Below, piece by piece: positions 33,511 to 42,745 of a stretch of DNA of 64,000 nucleotides. Where the stretch lies: the NCBI GenBank assembly GCA_963833885.1, contig CAWHZU010000029.1, positions 1 to 64,000 on the forward strand. The letters are read 5' to 3'. The position numbers and the translations under genes are program-made. Every line of letters begins with the position of its first letter. Position 1 is the first letter of the stretch. The notes beneath the pieces are model-generated. The model worked only from the letters and a program-made list of their open reading frames with translations. It was not told where the DNA came from and made no database searches. The stretch comes from JASHPR01 sp963833885. GTDB taxonomy: Bacteria > Actinomycetota > Actinomycetes > Streptosporangiales > Streptosporangiaceae.

Positions 33511-35003
33511 GTCGGCGCCGCCACCTTTCCGGTCTTCTCCGTCTTGTCCCATTTCTGCTCCGCTCCGCGGAGCTCCTTCACATAGGCGGCCGTGGTGATC
33601 GCGCAGAGCAGCGGGCCGTAGCCGCCGATGTACACGAACAGCGGGCTCAGGAACTTACCGAACCGGCCTGGCTCAGCGACCTTGCCCAGGTACGCGACGC
33701 CCATGCAGGCCGCGAGCCAGAGGTAGGTGAACAGCTCGATGCCGCGGACCCAGCCGTAGGTCGGCGTGAAGCCAGCCGCGCGAATGATCTCGCGGGCTAG
33801 CCAGGCCAGAGGCCCGGGCAGGACCGCGGCCAGCAGGATCAGTACATTGACGGCCCCGGGAAAGATGAGCGCCTGGCGCCAGGTGTGCTTCCCGACGCCC
33901 GGGTCGATGAGCAGGGCGAAGGACGTGATGAAGACATAGGTGATCACGTTCGTCAGCCAGAGTATGTGGAAGGCGGTCCAGGCGAGCTGGTAGTTGATGA
34001 AGAACAGCGCGACCAGCGACCCCGAGGCAAGGACCATAAAGACCGGCAGCAGCAGCAGGCAGAACCAGAGCAGGCCGAAGCTGATGCTGCCGAGCCGGTT
34101 GCCCGGCTGATGCCGGAACCAGACATCCCGGAACATCTTGGTGACCTGGACGTTGCCGCGAGCCCAGCGCACCCGCTGCTTCCAGAGCCCGACGATGCTC
34201 CCCGGCTCCTCGGCCCAGACGGTCGCGTGCGGCTCGAAGACGACCTTCCGCCCCGCACGCTGGGTCCTGAACGTCGTGACGGTGTCCTCGGCGAGCGTGG
34301 TGTCGTCGATCCGGCCACCGACCGCCTCGATGTTCTCCCGCGAATGCAACTGCGCGCCGCCGGCCAGGCACGCGATCACGCCGAGCACCTCCTGGCTGCG
34401 GCGGGCGGCGGCCTGGGCGGTGATGTACTCGTAGCCGATGAACCTGGTCATGTAGTTACCGGGCCGGCTGCCTTCCTTGATGTAGCCCATGACCGAGCCG
34501 ACCTTGGGATCGGCCAGGTGCCTGCTCATCTTGCGAAGGGAGCTGGCCTCGTAGATGACATCCGCGTCCATGATCAGGACCGCCTGCATCCAGTCGTCAC
34601 CCAGGATGATGCCAAGCCCGTGGTTGAGGGTCGCGGCCTTTCCCTCGCCGCCCTTCTCCCGGCGCAGGTGGAAGACGTTACCCGGATACTCGGCGGCCTT
34701 GGCCTGGATCACCTGCGGCGTGGCGTCGGTGCTCGCGTCGTCCACCACGTAGATCCGCAGGCGTTCGAGCGGGTACTCCAGCCGCATGAGGCGGTCGATC
34801 GAGGCGCCGATGACCGCCTGCTCGTTCCACGCCGGGATCAGGATCGCCGTGCGCGGGAACCACGGCTGGCATTTCCGGTAATGCAATCGGCGGAAGTGCA
34901 GCCCGACCAGGAGGAACTGGTAGTTGGCAACCAGCAGCGGCACGGCCCCGATGATCACGAACGCCACGAGCAGCCACTCGAGCGCGAGCAGGACAACCGC
35001 CAT
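33507..35003 (-). CDS. Membrane GT2 glycosyltransferase, processive type
   Basis: A 498-residue family-2 glycosyltransferase like cellulose, hyaluronan or poly-GlcNAc synthases. After an N-terminal helix (about 1-25) the catalytic domain shows VVDDASTDA, LIMDADV, LAEDT and QRVRW (the QxxRW product-binding motif of processive enzymes). Several membrane helices follow (LLWFCLLLLPVFMVLA and others). The ATG at 35003 shares one base with the PHP gene's stop. It is in one operon with a REC-PIG-L deacetylase and a chemosensory array, pointing to synthesis of a regulated, possibly amino-sugar-containing, surface polysaccharide. The polymer is not determined. Confidence 0.92.
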   Translation of the reverse strand: MAVVLLALEWLLVAFVIIGAVPLLVANYQFLLVGLHFRRLHYRKCQPWFPRTAILIPAWNEQAVIGASIDRLMRLEYPLERLRIYVVDDASTDATPQVIQAKAAEYPGNVFHLRREKGGEGKAATLNHGLGIILGDDWMQAVLIMDADVIYEASSLRKMSRHLADPKVGSVMGYIKEGSRPGNYMTRFIGYEYITAQAAARRSQEVLGVIACLAGGAQLHSRENIEAVGGRIDDTTLAEDTVTTFRTQRAGRKVVFEPHATVWAEEPGSIVGLWKQRVRWARGNVQVTKMFRDVWFRHQPGNRLGSISFGLLWFCLLLLPVFMVLASGSLVALFFINYQLAWTAFHILWLTNVITYVFITSFALLIDPGVGKHTWRQALIFPGAVNVLILLAAVLPGPLAWLAREIIRAAGFTPTYGWVRGIELFTYLWLAACMGVAYLGKVAEPGRFGKFLSPLFVYIGGYGPLLCAITTAAYVKELRGAEQKWDKTEKTGKVAAPT

Positions 35004-35743
35004 TACGGGACCGCGCCGTGCAGCGCGCCGTCGGCAATGCGGCGGACCCACGAATAGGCCCCGATGTCCCGGCAGTCGTGGCTGTCGGTACTTGCCACCA
35101 GGTCGACGCCTGCCTCGGCGAATGCCCGGACCGTCCGGGCCGAGGGGCAGGCCCACTTCTCGTTCACCTCGAGCCGCGCGCCAGCGGCGCGTGCCTGCCG
35201 CGCGAGCTGGCCGATCGCCCGGTCGGAGACGGCTTCCTCGTCAAGCCCCATCTTGGGTACGACGCTGAACAGGTGCGCCAGTTGCGGCCGCTGATCAAGC
35301 TGCGTGGCCGTCATCAGCGCTCCTGCGGTCGCGTCGATCAGGCAGTCGATCACCTCCCCCGCGGTGACGAGACCGCTGGCGATCGCGTTGCGCATCGCAC
35401 GCGGATGAACCGGCCCGAGATCGCCGGGAAACTGGTGGTCGGCGATCAGCACGACATCGGTGCCGCCGATGCATTCCGGCAGGTCGAGCCGCCCGGTCCG
35501 GTCCAGGATCTTGACCTCGACCCCGGCCAGCACGTCGAGCCCGGGCACCGGGCGAAGCGCGTCCACGGCGGACACGAAGTCCGGCACCCACGCCGAGTCG
35601 TGGCGCACGTGGTCGGCGAGGCAGAGCGTGCGCAGCCCGCGCTCGCGTGCGGTCGCCACGTTCTCCGCCACGGTGCTCACCGCGTCGCCGGAGAACGTGG
35701 AGTGGACGTGGTGATCCTGGTCGAGCGCGAAGCCGCTGGTCAT
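35003..35743 (-). CDS. PHP-domain metal-dependent phosphoesterase-like protein
   Basis: A 246-residue PHP-superfamily protein. Metal-binding motifs visible are DHHVHSTFSGD near the N-terminus, LCLADHVRHD, GVEVKI, LIADHQFP and the C-terminal STDSHDCRDIGA. PHP proteins include histidinol-phosphatase and sugar or polysaccharide phosphatases. It overlaps both the ATP-grasp gene upstream and the GT2 gene downstream, suggesting a role in precursor supply or removal of phosphate during glycan synthesis. Confidence 0.88.
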   Translation of the reverse strand: MTSGFALDQDHHVHSTFSGDAVSTVAENVATARERGLRTLCLADHVRHDSAWVPDFVSAVDALRPVPGLDVLAGVEVKILDRTGRLDLPECIGGTDVVLIADHQFPGDLGPVHPRAMRNAIASGLVTAGEVIDCLIDATAGALMTATQLDQRPQLAHLFSVVPKMGLDEEAVSDRAIGQLARQARAAGARLEVNEKWACPSARTVRAFAEAGVDLVASTDSHDCRDIGAYSWVRRIADGALHGAVP

Positions 35744-36747
35744 GCGGCCACCCGCTGCACCTCGCCCAGCTCGACGAAGCGCTCCTCGAGATAGCGGACC
35801 ATCGCCGTTTCGCTGAAGTCGGCATGCTCCGGCAGCGGCCTGCCGCGCAGCGAGTCCAGGGCCATCAGCGGCATGTCGACGCCGCTCGCGACCGTCAGCG
35901 GCATCGCCCCCGGGAAGCGCGGGTTCACCTCGAGCAGGGCTGGCCTGCCCGCCGGGTCCCGCCGGAACTGCACATTCGCGACGTACGTGAGGCCGGTAGC
36001 GGCGGCCACGCCGGCGGCCAGCCGCTCGAGCTCGCCGTCGTGCACCGTACGGCCGGCCACCGAGACCCCGGAGTCGACCCGCTCGCGTACCCGCGGCACG
36101 GCCGCGACCACGTGGCCGGTGACGTCGGCCAGGACGTCGACTGAGTACTCCTCGCCGGGCAGGTAGTCCTGGACCAGGAAGTCGGGCGAGGGTTCCAGCC
36201 GCAGGAGCTCCTCGCTGGACGCCGCGACCGAGATGCCCCGCGACCCGCTCCCGCTCCGGGGCTTGATCATCACCGGGTAGTTCCAGGACTCGGGGTCGGC
36301 GACCTTGTCCAGGCGCTCGGTCCTCGGCACCGGAAGGTGCCCGGCGCAGCGCTCGGCGAGCGCGAGCTTGTCCAGGCAGACCTCGAGCGCCGAATCGGGC
36401 GCGAGCAGCAGCTCGATCCCGGCCCGGCGGAACTCGTCCCTGGTCTTGCCCAGCGGGCGCAGCTCCGCGTCGCACGTGGGGATCAGCACGTCCACCCCCA
36501 TCGCGGCGCAGCGGGCCAGCGTGGCCTCGGCGTAATGGGGGTCGGTGCCGGCCGGGACCAGCGCGCGCGCCTCGGGCGGCACCAGGTACAGGCCGGCCGC
36601 CCATGGGTCCATGTCCGCGGCGATAAGGCTCACGGACGCGTCCGCTCCCAGCGACTTCATCACCGAGACCGCGGCGGGCCCGCCGGCGCCGGTGACCATG
36701 ACCCGGACACTGCGCAGCGGAAGGTTCGGGACGTTAGCGTGCGGCAT
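35740..36747 (-). CDS. ATP-grasp ligase (CarB-like)
   Basis: A 335-residue ATP-grasp enzyme. The N-terminal Rossmann-like part is VMVTGAGGPAAVSVMKSLG; the grasp part has YPVMIKPRSGSGSRGI, LVQDYLPGEEYSVDVLAD and the metal site LLEVNPRFPGAM. Such enzymes couple ATP hydrolysis to amide or peptide-type bonds. The ATG at 36747 after GGAGG overlaps the end of the REC-PIG-L gene by 14 bp. Its place between the deacetylase and the PHP enzyme suggests modification of the glycan or its precursor, such as attaching an amino acid to a freed amine; this is inference. Confidence 0.88.
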   Translation of the reverse strand: MPHANVPNLPLRSVRVMVTGAGGPAAVSVMKSLGADASVSLIAADMDPWAAGLYLVPPEARALVPAGTDPHYAEATLARCAAMGVDVLIPTCDAELRPLGKTRDEFRRAGIELLLAPDSALEVCLDKLALAERCAGHLPVPRTERLDKVADPESWNYPVMIKPRSGSGSRGISVAASSEELLRLEPSPDFLVQDYLPGEEYSVDVLADVTGHVVAAVPRVRERVDSGVSVAGRTVHDGELERLAAGVAAATGLTYVANVQFRRDPAGRPALLEVNPRFPGAMPLTVASGVDMPLMALDSLRGRPLPEHADFSETAMVRYLEERFVELGEVQRVAA

Positions 36748-37861
36748 GCGGCACCTCCGGGTGAGGACGGCTGTCACGGGCCAACTCGGTTGGTTCGCTG
36801 TCCGGCGAGGCTTCCGCCATGCCCGGGGCAGGGCCCGCAGGCTGGCCCTCGGTGGTGGCCTCCCGGATCACCTCGAACGCCTCGGCGTAGCGGCCGTCGC
36901 CAAAGCGCGACCAGTAGCGGGCTGTCGACTCGATCAGGTCGGGTTCCAGGTACCGCCGGATCTCCACCTGCGAGGCAAAGGCGTCGATGGCATGCAGCTT
37001 GCCCTCGATCTGCTCGTCGATGGTCACGAAGCGGGTCGGCCGGAAGTCGACGGTGGCCGACGGCGACTGGAAGCAATAGACGCGGCCCACCCCGCGGGCC
37101 GCCACCATCGCCGCCCGGTGGGTGTTGCGGTGATCCTGGTGCACGTCGTGCGGGGAGTGGGTGTAGATCACCGTCGGCCGCACCGACTCGACCACCCGGT
37201 TGATCGCGCCGATCGTCGGGTCGCCTTCGCTGATCCGGGTGTCCTTCAGGTCGTCGAGGAACAGCGTGGCGCCAATGGCGCGCGCAGCCCGGTCCGACTC
37301 CCCCGCCCTGGTGTCCTGGCTGCCGCCCCGGGCGCCCCGGCTGAGCGTCAGGATCGACACCTCGTGGCCCATGCTGCGGTGCACCAGCAGCGCGCCGGCG
37401 GCGCCGATCTCGACGTCGTCGGGGTGCGCGCCGATCGCGAGCACGGCCTGCCGCGAGGCGAGCCGGGCGGCCCGGCTCTTGGCGACAACCGCGCTGATCG
37501 TGGCCAGCAGTATGTCCTTGGGCATGGACTTCTGCAGGAACTCGTCGGCGTGATCGCGCAGCGCCGACACGGCATAATCGAGCGTCGCGTGACCGGTGAT
37601 CACCACGACCGGGAGGCCGGGCGCGGCCCGGCGCAGCGCCTGCAGCAGCTCCAGGCCGGTCATTCCGGGCATCTCGACGTCGGTCAGAACCAGGTCCCAG
37701 CGTTCCGTGCTGGCCCGCTGCAACGCGCTGGCCGGGTCGGTCGTGCAGACGACGTCGAAGCCGCCGCCGTCGCCGAGAAGGTTGCTGAGGAAGCGCCCGG
37801 TCACCGGGTCGTCGTCGACAATGAGGATCCGTCCGGGCAGGTCATGATCGCTGGCGTGCAC
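36734..37861 (-). CDS. Response-regulator receiver domain fused to a PIG-L de-N-acetylase
   Basis: A 375-residue fusion. Residues 10-125 are a full receiver domain: acidic pair Asp16/Asp17, phosphoacceptor Asp61 (LVLTDVEMPG), Thr89 and Lys111 (FLQKSMP). Residues 138-340 are a PIG-L/LmbE deacetylase with the zinc motif AHPDD (145-149) and the HxxDH-type site HDVHQDH (238-244), as in MshB-like and GlcNAc-deacetylating enzymes. Both halves keep their key residues. It follows cheR in the chemosensory operon and precedes the glycan genes, so phosphotransfer from CheA could switch the enzyme directly. Confidence 0.93.
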   Translation of the reverse strand: MHASDHDLPGRILIVDDDPVTGRFLSNLLGDGGGFDVVCTTDPASALQRASTERWDLVLTDVEMPGMTGLELLQALRRAAPGLPVVVITGHATLDYAVSALRDHADEFLQKSMPKDILLATISAVVAKSRAARLASRQAVLAIGAHPDDVEIGAAGALLVHRSMGHEVSILTLSRGARGGSQDTRAGESDRAARAIGATLFLDDLKDTRISEGDPTIGAINRVVESVRPTVIYTHSPHDVHQDHRNTHRAAMVAARGVGRVYCFQSPSATVDFRPTRFVTIDEQIEGKLHAIDAFASQVEIRRYLEPDLIESTARYWSRFGDGRYAEAFEVIREATTEGQPAGPAPGMAEASPDSEPTELARDSRPHPEVPHAAR

Positions 37862-37951
37862 TTCTGGCGCCCCCGTGCCTGTACGCAGTGACCGTTGCTA
37901 TGTCGCAATGCGCTACGTAGTGACTACATTACGTGATTTACCTCGGGCTGG

Positions 37952-39208
37952 CTACCCCGGGGTGGCGGCGCCTGAGTCCGCCGCCCCCGCGAGGCGCACC
38001 CGGCATGCCGCCGCTATGTCGCCGATGTCGACCTGCTGAAGCAGCTGCCGGTGCCGGTCATCCGCTGGGTCCAGGGTTCGCAGGGCAAGCTGGTAGGAAC
38101 GGCGCGCAGCCAGCCTGTCACCGAGCACGTCGTAGGCACGGCCGAGGGTGAAGGCCGCGAGCGCGAAGCGGGAGTCGGCGAACAGCGCCCGGCGCATCGC
38201 CGCCACTGCCTCCGCCGGCCTGCCCGCCTCCAGCGCGACCAGCCCGTCGACGAAATGCGCGTCGGCGTCCAGCGCGTTCTCGCCGAGCAGCAACCCCACC
38301 TGGGCCATCGCACCGTCGCGGTCGCCCTTGCCCGCCGCGTCCAGCGCCGCGGCCAGCCGCTGCTCCCGGGTCGGCGGCTGCTGCCCGGCCAGGGGCTGGC
38401 GCGGTGGCCGGGGCAGCGGTCGCTTCGGCCGGCGTTCGGGTGTCGGCGGCCCGCCCGTCCGGTGCAGCGCATCGGCGGCACCGAGCACGAGCATCCCGCC
38501 GCGCCGCAGCGATCGCTGCAGCGACTCGATCACCTGGGCGATGGTCGGCGCGTCGAAGTAGATGAGCACGTTCCTGCAGACGATCAGGTCGAAGTGGGAC
38601 TCACCCAACGGCGGGACCGGATCGCGGACGAGGTTGTGCCTGCGGAACCGCACCAGCGCGCGCAGGCGGTGGCCGACCAGGTAACTGCCGTCGGTCTGCC
38701 GGTCCAGGTAGCGCTCGCGCAGCGAGGGCTCAAGGCCCCGCACCGCCCGCTCGCGGTACCGGCCTGCCGCGGCCGCCGCCAGCGCGGCGCTGGAGACGTC
38801 AGTTCCCAGCACGTCGACCGGCGGTGGCCCGGGCGCGAACGCCTCGGCGGCGAGCAGCGCGAGCGTGTACGCCTCTTCCCCGCTCGCGCAGCCGGCGCTC
38901 CACACCCGGATGGTCTGCGACCCTGCCGCGACATCGGCCTCCAGCAGGCCGTGCCAGCCGATCTCGTCGAACTGGGCCCGGTCCCTGACGAACGCCGTCT
39001 CCTGGATCGTTACCTCGTCGATCAGCCGGTGCACCAGGCCACGATCGCCCTGCGGCCCGGACGCCGCGCGCAGGAACGCAGCCAGGTCGAGTCCTGGCGC
39101 GGCCCTGGCCACGGCGGCGGCGATGGCCGCTTCCCGGGTGGCAGGCAGCACGATCCCGGTCTGTTCGCGGATGAGGTCCGCGATCTGGCCGGCCGCGGTC
39201 ATCATCAT
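37952..39208 (-). CDS. cheR: CheR-type chemoreceptor methyltransferase with a TPR-like C-terminus
   Basis: A 418-residue protein that methylates glutamates on chemoreceptors using S-adenosylmethionine. The CheR N-domain is followed by the SAM-binding SAGCASGEEAYTLALL and the FDLIVCRNVLIYFD motif. After a Pro/Arg linker, residues about 290-410 form TPR-like helices (DADAHFVDGLVALEAGRPAE), as in CheR-TPR proteins of non-flagellar chemosensory systems. It begins with three Met codons and overlaps cheB by 4 bp. A 90-bp gap separates it from the REC-PIG-L gene. Confidence 0.94.
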   Translation of the reverse strand: MMMTAAGQIADLIREQTGIVLPATREAAIAAAVARAAPGLDLAAFLRAASGPQGDRGLVHRLIDEVTIQETAFVRDRAQFDEIGWHGLLEADVAAGSQTIRVWSAGCASGEEAYTLALLAAEAFAPGPPPVDVLGTDVSSAALAAAAAGRYRERAVRGLEPSLRERYLDRQTDGSYLVGHRLRALVRFRRHNLVRDPVPPLGESHFDLIVCRNVLIYFDAPTIAQVIESLQRSLRRGGMLVLGAADALHRTGGPPTPERRPKRPLPRPPRQPLAGQQPPTREQRLAAALDAAGKGDRDGAMAQVGLLLGENALDADAHFVDGLVALEAGRPAEAVAAMRRALFADSRFALAAFTLGRAYDVLGDRLAARRSYQLALRTLDPADDRHRQLLQQVDIGDIAAACRVRLAGAADSGAATPG

Positions 39209-40248
39209 GCTCCCTTTAGCGGCGCCGGCTGCAGCCCGAGCAGGCAGGCCGCAATCTGTCCGGGTGGGAGCACGACGCCGACGCCGAGGTCAATGGCTGC
39301 CTTCGGCATCCCAAAGGCCGCCGCTGACTCCTCGTTCTGGGCAATGGCGAGGCCACCGCTGCTGCGTACCGCCGCCGCACCGGCCGCACCGTCGCGGCCA
39401 ATCCCGCTGAGCACGACCGCGACGCCGGTCCGCCCGGCGGCCGCGGCGATGCTGCCGAGCAGGACATCACCCGAGGGGCGGTGGTGCCCGGCAACCGTGT
39501 CCCGATCGAGGGCCAGCCGCCCGGCGCCGGTCAGGGTGAGATGCGCGCCGTCCGGCGCCAGCCAGGCACCCGGGCCGACCGCCCGGATTCCAGGTTCCGC
39601 GAGCATGACCGGTACCGCCACAGCCTGGTTGAGCCAGTCGACGAGGCCTTCGGTGAACCCCGCGGCGATGTGCTGCACGATGAGGACTGGAATCGGGTAA
39701 TCGGCCGGCAGCGCCTTGAGCAGGAACATCAGCAGCTGCGGACCGCCAAGCGAGGCGCACACCCCGATCACCGACGCGTGGCGGCCGGGTGCGCTCGCGC
39801 CGGACCTGTGGCTCAGCCTGGCGAGCGGGTGCCGGATCACCCGCGCCTCGCCGAGCACCCTCACCCGGTGCCGGAACGCGGCGGCCACCGCACCAGCCGG
39901 ATCGCTCAAGTCGAGATCGTCTTTGGCGAGGACGTCGAGCGCGCCGGCAGCGAACAGGGCCGCGGTCTGGCTGCCGCTGTGGCCGACGTACGCGGACAGC
40001 ACCAGGATCGGCAGCGGCCGGGAGCTCATGATCTCGCCGACCGCGTCGAGCCCATTCATGCCGGGCAGCTCGACATCCATGGTCACCAGGTCGGGCTGGA
40101 CTTCAGGCAGCGCGGCGATCGCTGCTTCGGCGTTGTCGCATACCGCGGCGACCTCGATGTCGCCGTCGTACTCGAGCGCCTGCTTCAGCGCGGCGGCGTA
40201 CGCACGGGAGTCATCGCACATCAGCACCCGCAGCGCCGGCGCGGTCAC
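39205..40248 (-). CDS. cheB: CheB chemoreceptor methylesterase/deamidase
   Basis: A 347-residue CheB. The receiver domain has Asp12/Asp13 and phosphoacceptor Asp58 (LVTMDVELPG). The esterase domain carries the catalytic Ser in GVCASLGGPQ, His in VQHIAAGF and Asp in GIGRDGAAGA. It removes methyl groups placed by CheR and so provides adaptation. It overlaps cheA and cheR by 4 bp each. Confidence 0.95.
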   Translation of the reverse strand: MTAPALRVLMCDDSRAYAAALKQALEYDGDIEVAAVCDNAEAAIAALPEVQPDLVTMDVELPGMNGLDAVGEIMSSRPLPILVLSAYVGHSGSQTAALFAAGALDVLAKDDLDLSDPAGAVAAAFRHRVRVLGEARVIRHPLARLSHRSGASAPGRHASVIGVCASLGGPQLLMFLLKALPADYPIPVLIVQHIAAGFTEGLVDWLNQAVAVPVMLAEPGIRAVGPGAWLAPDGAHLTLTGAGRLALDRDTVAGHHRPSGDVLLGSIAAAAGRTGVAVVLSGIGRDGAAGAAAVRSSGGLAIAQNEESAAAFGMPKAAIDLGVGVVLPPGQIAACLLGLQPAPLKGA

Positions 40249-42308
40249 CGGCCGACCAGCCGCTCGACGGTCGCCAGCAGGGTCTGCTGATCGAAGCTGT
40301 CCTTGGTCATGTACGCGTCGGCGCCCGCCTCGATCCCCCGGCGCCTGTCGTCGTCGGAGCCGTGCGAGGTGACGATGACGACCGGCAGCGAGGAACGCGC
40401 GGCCCTGGCGCGAATGGCCCTGGTGAGCTCGATCCCGTCAAGCCCGGGCATCTCGATGTCCGTGACCACCAGCGCGATCTGGCTGTCGCGATCGAGAGTG
40501 GCCAGTGCGTCACGTCCGTCGCGCGCGGTCACAATCGGATAGCCCGCCGTCTCGAGGATGCTGCGCTGCAGCTCGCGCACGCTGAACGAGTCCTCGACGA
40601 CGAGGATCTTTGGCGCCGCGGCAGTGTCGGGTGCTGGCTCGGGCTCGGTGGCACCCGTGGCGGGCGCAACTCGTCTGGTCAGCGTCGCCGTCGCCAAGAG
40701 CAGCGCAATCCGGCCGTCGCCGAGGACGGCCGCACCGATGTAGTCAGCGAGGTCGGCCAGCACCGGGCCAAGCGGCTTAACCACGACCTCCCCGGCGCCG
40801 AGCAGAGCGTCACAGCTCGTGATCACCCGGCGGCCGCCAGCGGAGACGACGATCGCGGGCGAGGCGTCGGCGAGGGGCGGCGCCGCCATCCCGAGGATCG
40901 CGGCGACATCGGTGACCGGCAGGGACCTCCCGCGAACCTCCAGGGCATGCTGGCCCTGCAGCGTGAACGTCTTCGCCACCATCACCACCTCTTCGACCGC
41001 CGTTAGGGGCACGCCGTACACCTCGCCGCCACGTTCGAACAGCAGCACCTGGGTGAGGGCCAGGCCGAGCGGGAGCAGCAGCACGACGTCCATCCCGTGA
41101 CCGGGCTGGCTCCAGATGCTCAGATTGCCGCCCAGCGCGTTCACGTACGCCTTGACGGCATCGAGGCCGACGCCGCGCCCAGCGAGGTCGGTAACCTCCC
41201 GCGCTGTCGAGTAACCCGGCTTGGTGAGCAGGCCCGCCAGCGACTCTTCGCGGCCGGCCGCCTCGATCGCCTCCGGCGAAACGCCCCGGCCGTCGTCGGC
41301 GATCACGATCTCTACCATGCTGCCGCGGGGCACCGCGCGCAGCTCCACCCGTCCGCGTGCGGGCTTGGATGCGCGCTCACGATCGGCCGGAGTCTCGATG
41401 CCGTGCACGATCGCGTTCCGCAGCAGGTGCGAAAGCGGCTCCGACAGGCTCTCCAGGATGACCCGGTCGAGTTCGGTGTCGGCTCCGGTGATGACGAACT
41501 CGACCTCCTTGCCCGCGGCACGTGCGAGATCGCGAACGGCACGCGGCAGCGGGCCGGTGATCGCCGAGATCGGGAGCAGCCGCATCGAGAACGCCATGTC
41601 CCTGAGCTCACCCAGCAGGCGCCCGCCGGCTCCGAGCGTGTCGGAGACGTCCTGGGACAGCAGCTGCTCCTGGCCAAGTGTGTGCGTCAGGCGGCTCCGG
41701 TACTCCATGATCTCGGCGGTGACGTCGAGCAGATGGTCGAGCTTCTCCGCCGGTACCCGCAGCACCCGCTCCGCTCCAGCCGTCGCGTCCCGCGCAGGGC
41801 CCTCTGGCCCGGGCGCGCGCGACTGCGCAGCGGGCGCGGACGGGACGTGCGGGCCAGGCGGTGAGCTCGTTTGCTGTGGGCTCGCTGGCTCGGGCGGGCT
41901 AGCCTGCTCGGGCTCGTTCTCCCCGGGGTCGCCTTCGCCCGCAAGCGCCGCCCGGCTCGCGGCGAGGTCGGAAAGGAGATCGCCGATCGGCTCTGGCGAG
42001 CCCGAGACCATCGCGCGCAGCGCCGCGGTCGCGCGCAGCAGCGGTGCGGCCAGGTCCGGCGGGAAGACACCGGTCTCGCGTACCTGCGCCAGGATATCCT
42101 CGGCGGCGTGCGCGAGCGCGCGGATGTCGTCGAAGCCGAGCATGCCGGCCGCGCCCTTGATGGTGTGGGCATGCCGGAACAGCGATCCGACAGACTCGGC
42201 GTCCGCGTCTCCCGACTCGATCGCGAGCAGCTCCGTATCCATCTGGTCGAGCCGCTGCCTCGCCTCGTCCCGGAACAGGCCCATGAGGTCGGCCGCGGCC
42301 TCGCTCAC
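40245..42308 (-). CDS. cheA: Hybrid CheA histidine kinase with C-terminal receiver domain
   Basis: A 687-residue CheA. The HPt domain has phosphorylated His48 (HAHTIKGAAG), then an Ala/Pro-rich linker, the dimerisation and ATPase domains (LLRNAIVHGIETPADR N-box, VIADDGRGVSP G1 box, GRGVGLDAVKAYV), a CheW-like domain and a full receiver domain (ILVVEDSFSVREL, LVVTDIEMPG). No separate cheY is present; the attached receiver may act as a phosphate sink while the REC-PIG-L protein is the output. It overlaps cheW by 4 bp. Confidence 0.95.
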   Translation of the reverse strand: MSEAAADLMGLFRDEARQRLDQMDTELLAIESGDADAESVGSLFRHAHTIKGAAGMLGFDDIRALAHAAEDILAQVRETGVFPPDLAAPLLRATAALRAMVSGSPEPIGDLLSDLAASRAALAGEGDPGENEPEQASPPEPASPQQTSSPPGPHVPSAPAAQSRAPGPEGPARDATAGAERVLRVPAEKLDHLLDVTAEIMEYRSRLTHTLGQEQLLSQDVSDTLGAGGRLLGELRDMAFSMRLLPISAITGPLPRAVRDLARAAGKEVEFVITGADTELDRVILESLSEPLSHLLRNAIVHGIETPADRERASKPARGRVELRAVPRGSMVEIVIADDGRGVSPEAIEAAGREESLAGLLTKPGYSTAREVTDLAGRGVGLDAVKAYVNALGGNLSIWSQPGHGMDVVLLLPLGLALTQVLLFERGGEVYGVPLTAVEEVVMVAKTFTLQGQHALEVRGRSLPVTDVAAILGMAAPPLADASPAIVVSAGGRRVITSCDALLGAGEVVVKPLGPVLADLADYIGAAVLGDGRIALLLATATLTRRVAPATGATEPEPAPDTAAAPKILVVEDSFSVRELQRSILETAGYPIVTARDGRDALATLDRDSQIALVVTDIEMPGLDGIELTRAIRARAARSSLPVVIVTSHGSDDDRRRGIEAGADAYMTKDSFDQQTLLATVERLVGR

Positions 42309-42745
42309 CGTCGTGTCCCATCGAGGGAGTCGAACACCCGCGGCACATCAAGGACGCCGACGAGCTCGCCATCGCTGAGAGTGGCGCCGGCCAGAAGCCC
42401 GGATTCAGCGCCCTCAGCCGGCATTCCCAGCTCCCCCGTCTCCCCCAGCTCAGCCAGGTCTCCCAGGTCGCCAATGCCGTTGACCTCGTCGATCGCGAAG
42501 CCGACACGGAACCCACGAGCCTCGGCCACGAGCAGCCGGGTCGGCGGCGCTGTCCGGTGTACGCCAAGCAGCCGGGCGAGGTCGACCACCGGCAGGATCT
42601 GGCCGCGAAGGGTCCTGATGCCGAGCAGCTCGCGCCGCGCGCCAGGAACGGCGCGCACCCGGCCGAGCCCGGCCGCCTCGAGCACGTGCTCGACGGGCAT
42701 CGCGTAGGCCTCGGCGGCCACCTTCATCCGGACGTAACTGCCCAT
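42305..42745 (-). CDS. cheW: CheW coupling protein
   Basis: A 146-residue CheW linking receptors to CheA, with the usual pattern YAMPVEHVLEAAGLGRVRAV, LGIRTLRGQILPVVDLARLL and FAIDEVNGI. The start at 42745 lies where the decayed receptor gene would end, and that gene's frame runs on into cheW without a stop. Confidence 0.92.
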   Translation of the reverse strand: MGSYVRMKVAAEAYAMPVEHVLEAAGLGRVRAVPGARRELLGIRTLRGQILPVVDLARLLGVHRTAPPTRLLVAEARGFRVGFAIDEVNGIGDLGDLAELGETGELGMPAEGAESGLLAGATLSDGELVGVLDVPRVFDSLDGTRR

